Origin: Pseudomonadota bacterium
GTDB lineage: Bacteria; Pseudomonadota; Gammaproteobacteria; Xanthomonadales; Xanthomonadaceae
Assembly (NCBI GenBank): GCA_023423605.1
Contig: JAFAFF010000169.1
Location: 1-8,122 of the forward strand
Length of the DNA stretch: 8,122 nt
Reading direction: 5' to 3'
The notes under the pieces are model-generated. The model saw only the letters and a list, made by a program, of their open reading frames with translations. It was not told where the DNA came from and ran no database searches. A program made the position numbers and the translations under genes. Below, in pieces: positions 1 through 7,073 of the stretch (within the stretch, counting starts at the first letter, position 1; each line of letters begins with the position of its first letter).

Positions 1-409
1 CGCCAGCGGCCAGAATCGCCTCCAGGCGCTCCTGTTCCTTGGCCAGCGCGTCGAAGTCGGCGCCTTCCTCGGCATAGGCGGCATACACCGCTTCCAGCGC
101 GGCCTGCGCCTGCAGCACTTCGCCCACACCTTCCTCGACCGCTTCACGCACGGTCTTGGTCGGGTCCAGCTCCGGTTCCTGCGCCAGGTAGCCGACCTTG
201 ATGCCGGCCTGCGGGCGTGCCTCGCCTTCGAAATCGGTGTCCACGCCGGCCATGATCTTCAGCACGGTGGACTTGCCGGCGCCGTTCAGGCCCAGCAGGC
301 CGATCTTCGCACCGGGGAAAAACGACAGCGAAATGTCCTTGATGATCTGCCGCTTCGGCGGGACCACCTTGGACACGCGGTTCATGGTGTAGATGTATTG
401 CGAGGACAT
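1..409 (-). CDS. ettA: Energy-dependent translational throttle protein EttA (ABC-F ATPase), N-terminal part
   Basis: The first 136 codons of an ABC-F protein are visible; the rest lies beyond the left edge. EttA is a cytoplasmic, ribosome-bound ATPase that occupies the E site and gates the first elongation steps according to ATP/ADP level. The reading starts MSSQYIYTMNRVSKVVPPKR and continues with the ISLSFFPGAKIG segment, closely matching E. coli EttA as I recall it. The Walker A motif GLNGAGKST is at about residues 40-48. A stretch rich in Glu, Ala and Leu from about residue 91 begins the helical region that follows in this family. The start at 409 is supported by a GGGAG ribosome site (415-419) five bases upstream. 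The second nucleotide-binding domain and the signature motifs are not in view. There is no transmembrane domain in what is seen, as expected for ABC-F. Family assignment is very secure. Confidence 0.96.
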   Translation of the reverse strand, partial: MSSQYIYTMNRVSKVVPPKRQIIKDISLSFFPGAKIGLLGLNGAGKSTVLKIMAGVDTDFEGEARPQAGIKVGYLAQEPELDPTKTVREAVEEGVGEVLQAQAALEAVYAAYAEEGADFDALAKEQERLEAILAAG

Positions 410-514
410 GAAGTCTCCCAGATGGACGAGCCACCGGTGTCCAGGAGGCTGGCCGGCGGAAATCGAGTAGATACGGGCAGGCGCGGACGGATGGACCCGC
501 GCGCTTGACTTCAC

Positions 515-543
515 ATTATCGCCGATCATCCGGGTCACTTCCA
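515..543 (-). promoter_or_regulatory. Possible ettA promoter
   Basis: In the 279-bp gap between the divergent ettA and the 689-1402 gene, the minus strand carries GATAAT (520-515). A weak -35 match TGGAAG (543-538) lies 17 bp upstream. This would place transcription start about 100 bp before the ettA ATG. The -10 is good and the -35 is poor (3 of 6). Nothing else in 410-688 could be assigned, apart from the AAGGAG ribosome site at 676-681 that serves the plus-strand gene. Confidence 0.3.
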
Positions 544-688
544 TGGCAGTCCGGAATGGGTTCAGCTGGCCGGAGAAGGCCTACAGCACCACCGCCGTAT
601 TGCCCGGGAAGTGCCGCAGCGTTGGCCGACGGCGGACGGCCGGAACCGGGCGCAGCATGGAATTCCAGACCTGCCAAGGAGTCCTGCC

Positions 689-1402
689 ATGAAGCCCGTC
701 GCACTGCTGTTGCCGCTTCTGCTGCTGTCGCCCATCGTTGCCGCGGCACCCGTGCCGCCCCTGCTGCCGGTCAACGTGCGGATACACGATCTGGCAGTTG
801 CCGCGGCCACGCTGCGGGAATTCGATGTGGAGGTTCCGCGGACGGAAAAATGGCTGGCGTGGGAGCTGTCCGCCGTGGCTTCCGGCAGCGTGCTGTCCGG
901 CACCCTGTCGATGTCCACGGTCGACGGCCAGCCGTTGCGGGACATCGCCCTCGATGGCCTTGCGCAGACCGGAGGGCTGGTCGGGATACCGGCCAGCGCA
1001 GCCAGCCGCCGCGTACGGATCAGCCTCCGTGGTGGCGCACAGGACATGCGCGCGGATCTGTCGCTGCTGCCGACGCGTCCGCAACTCAAGTCCGGACAGC
1101 CCGTGCCCGTGTTCGCCCGCCGCCGGGGCAGCGATGCCTTTTCGGAAACCCTTGAGATGCGTCTCACGAAGGCCTCCGATGTCGACCTGCGGACGTGGGG
1201 CCGCGATGCCAATGCCAGGCTGGTAGTCAAGGGACCGCTTGGTAACGGAGGTTTTCCGGCGGCGGTCTGCGAGGATGCAGGAGACGCATGGCGCCGTTGC
1301 ACGTTGCCCGCTCTGGACCCTGGCCTTTATTACGTATCGGTTGAAGGCAGCGGCCCGGCCGTGCAGTTGCTTGCCAGCTGGTCGCCGACCAAAGGTCCAT
1401 GA
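689..1402 (+). CDS. Exported protein of unknown function with possible PPC-like C-terminal domain
   Basis: This is a 237-residue protein whose function I do not recognise. The ATG at 689 is chosen because AAGGAG (676-681) sits seven bases upstream and the protein then begins with a clear signal peptide: MK, then a Leu-rich core at residues 4-17, with likely cleavage near Ala19/Ala20. In-frame codons continue upstream to 611, but that earlier ATG lacks a signal peptide. The mature part looks all-beta, with no transmembrane segment after the signal. Residues about 140-232 contain DVDLRTWG, a Cys194/Cys204 pair, and LDPGLYYVSVEG. This pattern resembles the bacterial pre-peptidase C-terminal (PPC) fold, in which a DLDL strand is followed by a PGxYyvxV strand; the match was made by eye and is inference. 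The two cysteines could form a disulfide in the periplasm. The gene is divergent from ettA and 120 bp upstream of the RcnB-like gene, which need not be functionally linked. Confidence 0.8.
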   Translation: MKPVALLLPLLLLSPIVAAAPVPPLLPVNVRIHDLAVAAATLREFDVEVPRTEKWLAWELSAVASGSVLSGTLSMSTVDGQPLRDIALDGLAQTGGLVGIPASAASRRVRISLRGGAQDMRADLSLLPTRPQLKSGQPVPVFARRRGSDAFSETLEMRLTKASDVDLRTWGRDANARLVVKGPLGNGGFPAAVCEDAGDAWRRCTLPALDPGLYYVSVEGSGPAVQLLASWSPTKGP

Positions 1403-1522
1403 TCGTCTTGCCGAAACCTGAATGGACGGGCGTATCGCGACGACGGAAACCGTTTCCAGCCGGAAATGGTTCAGATGTGATGGGCAATATGGCTTGCAAC
1501 CGTCACGAAGCCGAGGTCACGC

Positions 1523-2008
1523 ATGCACATCAATCGAATCCTGGCCGGTGCCATGGTCTCCGTGCTCGCATTGGGCGCAGTCGCCCCGGCCTTTGCGGAC
1601 AATGATCGCCATCGTGACCGCCGCGAGTGGCGCGACGACCGCCGCGATCATCGCAACGATCACCGAAACGACCGGCGCGTGGAGCGTCGCCACGATCCGC
1701 GTGGCGATTACCGCGATCATCGCTACTATCGCTCCGCGCCACCGCCGCGGGTTGTCTATCGGCCGGCACCACCACCGCGTGTTGTCTATCGCCCGGCACC
1801 GCCGCCACGCCAGTCCTATGGCTGGCGGGTGGGGGCGCCCTACCGGAACTATTACTCCGGACCGGTCTACGTGGTGAACGACTACCACCGCTACCACGTG
1901 CGCCAGCCCCCGCGTGGTCACCGCTGGATCCGCGATGACCGCGGCAACCTGCTGCTGGTGGCCATCGCCACCGGCATCCTCGCCGACTTCGTGATCAACG
2001 GCCGCTGA
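1523..2008 (+). CDS. RcnB-like periplasmic protein, Arg/His/Asp-rich
   Basis: This is a 161-residue exported protein. The signal peptide covers residues 1-25, with cleavage expected after AFA before Asp26. GAGG (1513-1516) six bases upstream supports the ATG at 1523. Residues 26-70 are almost entirely Arg, His, Asp and Asn. Residues 72-96 are a Pro-rich tandem repeat (PPPRVVYRPA). Residues about 111-161 hold the conserved RcnB-type end, with VVNDYHRYHVRQPPRGHRW followed by NLLLVAIATGILADFV. In E. coli, RcnB is a periplasmic protein that modulates nickel and cobalt export with RcnA. Many proteobacterial homologues share only the C-terminal domain, and their role is not shown. The His- and Asp-rich segment could bind metal, but no efflux gene lies nearby, so a metal role here is inference. 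Family membership is fairly secure. Confidence 0.85.
   Translation: MHINRILAGAMVSVLALGAVAPAFADNDRHRDRREWRDDRRDHRNDHRNDRRVERRHDPRGDYRDHRYYRSAPPPRVVYRPAPPPRVVYRPAPPPRQSYGWRVGAPYRNYYSGPVYVVNDYHRYHVRQPPRGHRWIRDDRGNLLLVAIATGILADFVINGR
1736..1810 (+). repeat. 30-bp tandem repeat inside the RcnB-like gene
   Basis: Two nearly identical 30-bp units (1736-1765 and 1766-1795) and half of a third (from 1796) encode APPPRVVYRP, APPPRVVYRP and APPPR. The units differ mainly at third codon positions. The repeat is in frame, so gain or loss of a unit would change linker length by ten residues without breaking the gene. Confidence 0.85.
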
Positions 2009-2090
2009 GGCCGCTGGCCGCTGGCGCCGATTGCGCGCCACTTCCGGGCAGGCGTCAACCGGGCGTTGCTGGCCAGGCCACGGGCCCCGC

Positions 2091-2110
2091 GAGGGGCCTG
2101 TTGGCCCCTC
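2091..2110. promoter_or_regulatory. Perfect 8-bp stem-loop upstream of glyA, with a competing hairpin
   Basis: GAGGGGCC (2091-2098) and GGCCCCTC (2103-2110) form a perfect 8-bp stem with a TGTT loop. The same GGGGCC can instead pair with GGCCCC at 2083-2088 across a GCGA loop, so two hairpins are mutually exclusive. No T-run follows. It could be the end of the RcnB-like transcript or an operator overlapping the glyA promoter, whose -10 begins 16 bp downstream. Confidence 0.5.
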
Positions 2111-2131
2111 TCCGGGTGCAGGCACTACAAT
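2101..2131 (+). promoter_or_regulatory. Possible glyA promoter
   Basis: TACAAT (2126-2131) is a good -10 match, 42 bp before the glyA ATG. The best -35 candidate, TTGGCC (2101-2106), is 19 bp upstream, longer than ideal, and lies inside the palindrome at 2091-2110. The -10 is credible; the -35 is weak. Confidence 0.4.
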
Positions 2132-2173
2132 CGTTGTCCTGCTGTTCCTTTCCCTGCCTGCCCGGAGACACCG

Positions 2174-3427
<1,254 letters not shown>

Positions 3428-3444
3428 TTCCAGGGGATTGGCGC

Positions 3445-3470
3445 GGGCGTCGTGGATTGCCGCGACGCCC
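3445..3470 (+). terminator. Strong stem-loop after glyA (terminator or attenuator)
   Basis: GGGCGTCG (3445-3452) pairs perfectly with CGACGCCC (3463-3470). The stem can continue inward by three more pairs, one of them G-U, to an ATTG loop. It starts 18 bp after the glyA stop. No T-run follows, so it is not a textbook intrinsic terminator. It may instead protect the glyA mRNA 3' end or reduce read-through into nrdR. Confidence 0.5.
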
Positions 3471-3474
3471 CCAG

Positions 3475-3499
3475 CCGGCAAGCGGTATCTGTTTGCCGG
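3475..3499 (+). other. Second stem-loop in the glyA-nrdR gap
   Basis: CCGGCAA (3475-3481) pairs with TTGCCGG (3493-3499) around an 11-base loop, five bases after the first stem-loop. No T-run follows. It has no specific assignment; together with the first hairpin it makes this gap structured. Confidence 0.4.
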
Positions 3500-3572
3500 T
3501 GCCGGTCTTCTCCGTTACCGTGGCGTCGCCGCCCTGTCCATCGTGCGGTGTCCTCCAGCAGCAAGGCGTTCC

Positions 3573-4094
3573 ATGCACTGTCCGTTCTGCCAACATGCCG
3601 ACACCCGTGTGATCGATTCGCGCGTCTCCGAAGACGGTGCGACGATCCGTCGTCGACGTGGATGCGAAGCCTGTGGCGAGCGTTTCAGTACCCTGGAAAC
3701 CATTGAACTGAAGCTGCCGGCGATCATCAAGAGCGATGGCAGCCGTGAAGCATTCGACGTACGCAAGGTCCGTTCCGGTTTCGACCGTGCCCTGCAGAAG
3801 CGTCCGGTACCGGAAGAAAAGATCGAATCGGCCGTGCGTGCCGTGGTCCACCAGTTGCGGACCAGTGGCGAACGCGAGGTGCCGTCGATCAAGGTCGGCG
3901 AGCATGTGATGAATGAACTGCGCAAGCTCGATCATGTCGGCTACGTAAGGTTCGCGTCGGTCTACCGCAGCTTCGAGGACGTGGCCGATTTCCGCGAGGA
4001 GATCGAAAAGCTGGAACGTGATCTGCCGGCCAGTACCGAACAGCTGCAATTGCTGGGCGATGTGATCGCCCTGACCAAGAAGAAGAAAGGCTGA
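3573..4094 (+). CDS. nrdR: Transcriptional repressor NrdR
   Basis: NrdR is a zinc-finger and ATP-cone protein that senses ATP/dATP and represses ribonucleotide reductase operons at NrdR boxes. The 173-residue product is near the usual family length. The N-terminal zinc ribbon is intact: Cys3 and Cys6 in MHCPFC, then Cys31 and Cys34 in CEAC, followed by GERFSTLE. The intervening VIDSR and RRRR segments are typical DNA-binding features. The ATP-cone spans roughly residues 49-139 and includes [19 protein letters not shown] and the [14 protein letters not shown] motif. The tail ends in a run of lysines. The start at 3573 is fixed by the zinc ribbon; AAGG (3563-3566) lies six bases upstream. The ribD gene follows after 36 bp, a pairing often seen in proteobacteria. 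No matched NrdR boxes were recognised in this window, so its targets lie elsewhere. Confidence 0.97.
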   Translation: MHCPFCQHADTRVIDSRVSEDGATIRRRRGCEACGERFSTLETIELKLPAIIKSDGSREAFDVRKVRSGFDRALQKRPVPEEKIESAVRAVVHQLRTSGEREVPSIKVGEHVMNELRKLDHVGYVRFASVYRSFEDVADFREEIEKLERDLPASTEQLQLLGDVIALTKKKKG

Positions 4095-4130
4095 GGTGCC
4101 CGCGCGGCGTTCCTGCGGCAGGATGTTGCC

Positions 4131-5240
4131 ATGAACGGTTTCGACGCCGTCGATCATCTGCATATGGCCAATGCGCTGCGGCTTGCCGCGCGCGGCCGCT
4201 ATACCACCCGTCCCAACCCGATGGTCGGCTGCGTGATCGCCCACGGCGACCAGGTGGTCGGCGCAGGCTGGCACCAGCGCGCCGGAGGGCCGCATGCGGA
4301 AGTCTTCGCATTGCGCCAGGCCGGTGAATCGGCCCGGGGCGCCACCGCCTACGTAACGCTTGAGCCCTGTGCCCATCATGGCCGCACGCCGCCCTGCGCG
4401 TTGGCGCTGATCGATGCGGGAGTGGCGCGTGTGGTGGCCGCGATGCACGACCCGTTCCCGCAGGTGGATGGCGGAGGTTTCGATCTGCTGCGTCGTGCTG
4501 GCATCGATGTGGCCGAAGGACTGATGGGTGCCGAGGCGCGCGAGCTCAATCGTGGTTTCCTTTCGCGCGTGGAGCGCGGCAGGCCGTGGGTGCGCATCAA
4601 GCTTGCAGCGAGCCTGGATGGCCGTACCGGCATGGCCGACGGCACGTCCAAATGGATCACCGGTGCCGCCGCGCGTGAAGACGTGCAGCACTGGCGGGCA
4701 CGGGCCGGCGCGATCCTGACCGGGGCTTCTACGGTCCTGGCCGATGATCCGCTGCTCACCGTGAGGTTGGCGGATGTCGATTTCCTGCCGCCATTGCGGG
4801 TGGTCCTGGATGGCCGGCTGCGTTCGCTGCATCGCACGCGGGTCCGCGACGGCGATGCACCCACGCTGTATGTCCATGACGAAACCCTGGCTCCGTCCGT
4901 CGGCGGGGACGTGGAATACCTTGGTGCAGCGTGCCAGGGGGGGCGGCTGGATCTCGCGCAGGTGCTCGGCCTGCTGGCCGGGCGCGGCATCAACGAGGTG
5001 CATACCGAGGCCGGTGCCACCTTGTGCGGCGCGCTGCTCGCCGGCGGCTGGGTGGATGAACTGCTGCTTTACCAGGCGCCGACGCTGCTCGGGGAACAGG
5101 GACTGCCGCTGTTTTCCGGGCTGGGCATCGGCGCGATGGATGACCAGCGCCGCATGCGCGTGATCAGCCAGGTGCAGGTCGGCGAAGACCTGCGCCTGCT
5201 GCTCCGTCCACGCGCCCAGGACTCCTTGGCGTCAGCCTGA
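4131..5240 (+). CDS. ribD: Bifunctional riboflavin biosynthesis deaminase/reductase RibD
   Basis: RibD catalyses the second and third steps of the GTP branch of riboflavin synthesis: deamination of the diaminopyrimidine intermediate, then NADPH-dependent reduction of the ribosyl side chain. The product is 369 residues, a normal length. The N-terminal deaminase domain (about 8-145) has all its zinc residues: His55 with catalytic Glu57 in PHAEV, and Cys80 and Cys89 in the EPCAHHGRTPPC motif. NPMVGCVI (29-36) is also typical. The reductase domain (about 150-360) opens with PWVRIKLAASLDGRT and includes SKWITG, the DDPLLTVR stretch, and a late EAGATL motif. AGGA (4120-4123) seven bases upstream supports the ATG at 4131; Met12 is a less likely start. 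It is probably translated from the nrdR transcript. The last 9 bp overlap the convergent phosphoesterase gene. No FMN riboswitch precedes it. Confidence 0.97.
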   Translation: MNGFDAVDHLHMANALRLAARGRYTTRPNPMVGCVIAHGDQVVGAGWHQRAGGPHAEVFALRQAGESARGATAYVTLEPCAHHGRTPPCALALIDAGVARVVAAMHDPFPQVDGGGFDLLRRAGIDVAEGLMGAEARELNRGFLSRVERGRPWVRIKLAASLDGRTGMADGTSKWITGAAAREDVQHWRARAGAILTGASTVLADDPLLTVRLADVDFLPPLRVVLDGRLRSLHRTRVRDGDAPTLYVHDETLAPSVGGDVEYLGAACQGGRLDLAQVLGLLAGRGINEVHTEAGATLCGALLAGGWVDELLLYQAPTLLGEQGLPLFSGLGIGAMDDQRRMRVISQVQVGEDLRLLLRPRAQDSLASA

Positions 5241-6761
5241 CGAGCCGCAGAACATCTGGATGCGGTTCAGCGCGGTGTCGTCTCCGCCATCACCCTGCTT
5301 GTCCTCCACCTTGCTGGTGAACCCGATCAGGGCCTTGCCGGCAGGACATTCGTACAGCTTCCCCCATTGACCCCACGCGGCGGGCGGATTGCCCGTCAGC
5401 ATGCTGCCATCGGCGCATTTGAGTCTCAGGTTGCCCATCGCGGTGTCGTCTCCAGATCCCAGCAAGGGCTCGATGCGCAGGCTGAAGCCGACGGCGGGTC
5501 GATTGCCGGGGCAGGTCTGTGGCGTGTCCCAGGTTCCCCACGTGCCCTCCTTGCTCTTCAGTTCCGCAGCACCCGTCTGCCCCGGCACCGCGCACAGGAA
5601 GCGCACGGCATTGAGTGCCGTGTCATCGCCCCCGTCCTGCGCCGTTTCTCCTTTCACGCGCAGGGTGGTGATGAACTGCCCTGTGGGGCACATCGCGATC
5701 CGGCCCCAGGTGCCCCAGCCTTGATTGGTGAACTGCGGCTCTGCCGGAAGCGCCTGCGTGGACCTCGAGGCGGTTGCAGTGGAGGTGCCCACGTGCCGGG
5801 GTGTGTTCCACGCATTGCGCTCCACCAGCTGGACGTCCAGCGATCGCTTGGTGCTGTCATAGGTGGCGGTCAGCCATGTCGCGTAATGGGCGGCTCCGCT
5901 GAGGTAGACGGGAATGCCTTCCACGCGTTTCACAAGGCCCTTCTGGCGATGCAGATGTCCGGCGAAGATTGCCAGGATGAGATCCTTGTTGTCCTTCAGC
6001 AACTGGACGAACACCGGATCCTGATTGACCTGCCAATTGCTGTAAGGCGGCTTGTGCATGCTGAGGATCACGTCCTTGCCCGCCGCACGCGCCCACTGCA
6101 GCTGACGACGAAGAAACTCAAGGGATGAGGAGATCTGCGCCGTGAAGTCACCGCCGTTGCTGACGAAGCGCGTGGAATAGGTGGGCTCGTTCTGGAGCTG
6201 GACCAGCAGAACGTCACCCCGGATGACGCTGTATGAAAGGCTTCCATGATGAATGACGGCGCTGCTGCTGCGCTCCCGGTAGCTGCTGTAATCGAAGTCG
6301 CGACGTCCCACGAAGGCGTTGGCCCACCCGCGCATGTCGTTGTACATGTCGCGGGCACAACCGTTGTTGGCGCACTTGTTCACGTTGTTGCCGTAATCAT
6401 GGTTGCCAAGCCCGGGCAGGAAGTTGCGCCCGTACAGCTGGAAGGGGCGGCCGTACATGAAGTCGCGCTGCCACCCATGCCCGAATGCGGTGATGTCGCC
6501 GTTGAGTATCAGAGGGACCGCGTCCATTCCCCCCATGGCCGCACGGTACTCCTGGGTTGCTTGCGCCTGCTCGGTGATGAACTGGCTGGAGCGCCGGCGC
6601 TTGGCCTCTTCACTTTCGCTGGTGCCATTGTCGGAGTGTTCCGTCCACGGATACTGGGTGTCGGAGATGAAAACGAAATGCTGCTTCTGTGCCTGGGGCG
6701 CCGCAGCAGACGCGCTCGTGGTGATGAAGAGCGCCAGAATGGCGATGGGCATTGAATACAT
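5232..6761 (-). CDS. Secreted calcineurin-like metallophosphoesterase with C-terminal VMO-I-type repeats
   Basis: This is a 509-residue exported protein. GAGGA (6768-6772) six bases upstream supports the start at 6761; Met4 is an alternative. A signal peptide covers about residues 1-20. Residues 28-315 form a calcineurin-like phosphoesterase domain with the metal-site motifs in order: SDTQ (Asp34, Gln36), NGD (Asp89), GNHD (Asn120, His121), SMHKPP (His236) and GHLH (His269, His271). Motif I has Gln where many relatives have His, a variant known in some members. Cys130 and Cys135 may form a disulfide. A linker rich in Ser, Thr and Ala (about 325-343) leads to three repeats at about 347-394, 405-452 and 461-509. 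Each has WGxW, then CP, then GDDTA, and ends in Cys, as in the vitelline membrane outer layer protein I family. The substrate is unknown; the repeats may bind glycans or a surface. The gene ends convergently with ribD, overlapping by 9 bp. The enzyme domain is secure; the repeat identity is by eye but strong. Confidence 0.9.
   Translation of the reverse strand: MYSMPIAILALFITTSASAAAPQAQKQHFVFISDTQYPWTEHSDNGTSESEEAKRRRSSQFITEQAQATQEYRAAMGGMDAVPLILNGDITAFGHGWQRDFMYGRPFQLYGRNFLPGLGNHDYGNNVNKCANNGCARDMYNDMRGWANAFVGRRDFDYSSYRERSSSAVIHHGSLSYSVIRGDVLLVQLQNEPTYSTRFVSNGGDFTAQISSSLEFLRRQLQWARAAGKDVILSMHKPPYSNWQVNQDPVFVQLLKDNKDLILAIFAGHLHRQKGLVKRVEGIPVYLSGAAHYATWLTATYDSTKRSLDVQLVERNAWNTPRHVGTSTATASRSTQALPAEPQFTNQGWGTWGRIAMCPTGQFITTLRVKGETAQDGGDDTALNAVRFLCAVPGQTGAAELKSKEGTWGTWDTPQTCPGNRPAVGFSLRIEPLLGSGDDTAMGNLRLKCADGSMLTGNPPAAWGQWGKLYECPAGKALIGFTSKVEDKQGDGGDDTALNRIQMFCGSSG
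5247..5717 (-). repeat. Three VMO-I-like protein repeats (predicted beta-prism) within the phosphoesterase gene
   Basis: Repeat 1 runs from Trp349 to Cys390 (5717-5592), repeat 2 from Trp408 to Cys449 (5540-5415), and repeat 3 from Trp463 to Cys505 (5375-5247). The shared pattern is WGxW, six or so residues, CP, a hydrophobic strand, a gap, GDDTA, N, then a strand ending in Cys. Period is 55-59 residues. The DNA copies have diverged, so this is an old protein repeat and not a recent duplication. Three repeats are exactly what one VMO-I beta-prism needs. Repeat 2 has Met-Gly where the others have Leu-Asn after DDTA. Confidence 0.8.
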
Positions 6762-7021
6762 GATGCGTCCTCGTGTCGGGAGGACAGTGCATCACCGCTG
6801 CGGGGCGTGCAGGGTAGGGGGTTTCCGGGGCCGCGCGCTGACGACGTTGACCAGTCGCGACATTCACGTCACACGCTGACGTTCGTCGTGGATCCGGACC
6901 GGAATATGGCTGCGTCGCGGGGAGTTGGCCGACAACACCAGGCGTAAGGCCATGCAGTGATGCGCTGGTGGCGCAGCGCCGGACCGGGGATCCTGCGACG
7001 GAGCAGGGACGCAACGCGAAA
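6762..7021. other. Intergenic region upstream of the phosphoesterase gene
   Basis: This gap between the two minus-strand genes holds no convincing gene on either strand. It must carry the phosphoesterase promoter, apart from the GAGGA ribosome site at 6768-6772, because a terminator closes the upstream gene. No -10/-35 pair could be called with confidence. A loose inverted arrangement of ACGACG (from about 6841) and CGTCGT (about 6886-6891) is present but too imperfect to assign. Confidence 0.4.
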
Positions 7022-7041
7022 CGGCTCCCCAAAGGGAGCCG
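7022..7041 (-). terminator. Intrinsic terminator of the Ax21-like gene
   Basis: A perfect 8-bp GC-rich stem, CGGCTCCC (7022-7029) with GGGAGCCG (7034-7041), has a 4-base loop. Read on the minus strand it is followed by TTT, and it lies 32 bp after the stop of the Ax21-like gene. The position, stem and short T-tract fit an intrinsic terminator that separates this gene from the phosphoesterase gene downstream. Confidence 0.8.
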
Positions 7042-7073
7042 CTGCGGAACCCGATCGCCGAGACGGTCGCGGG

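Noticed and set aside
34..36. Gln36 in motif I of the phosphoesterase (residue numbering) as a sign of a dead enzyme
   Set aside because: Asp-x-Gln occurs in active members of the calcineurin-like superfamily, and all other metal ligands are present. The coordinates given are residue positions; the codons lie near 6654-6662.
505..1155. 216-codon plus-strand frame overlapping the exported protein gene
   Set aside because: It has no ribosome site and no signal or domain. The 689-1402 frame has a strong ribosome site and a signal peptide.
1736..1810. Short tandem repeat as a possible CRISPR array
   Set aside because: The units are directly adjacent with no spacers, in frame within a coding region, and encode a Pro-rich linker.
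5300..6760. Recent horizontal transfer of the phosphoesterase gene from an animal
   Set aside because: By eye the GC content and codon use look like the neighbours, it has a bacterial signal peptide and ribosome site, and the repeats are well diverged. Any transfer would be old and cannot be argued from this window.
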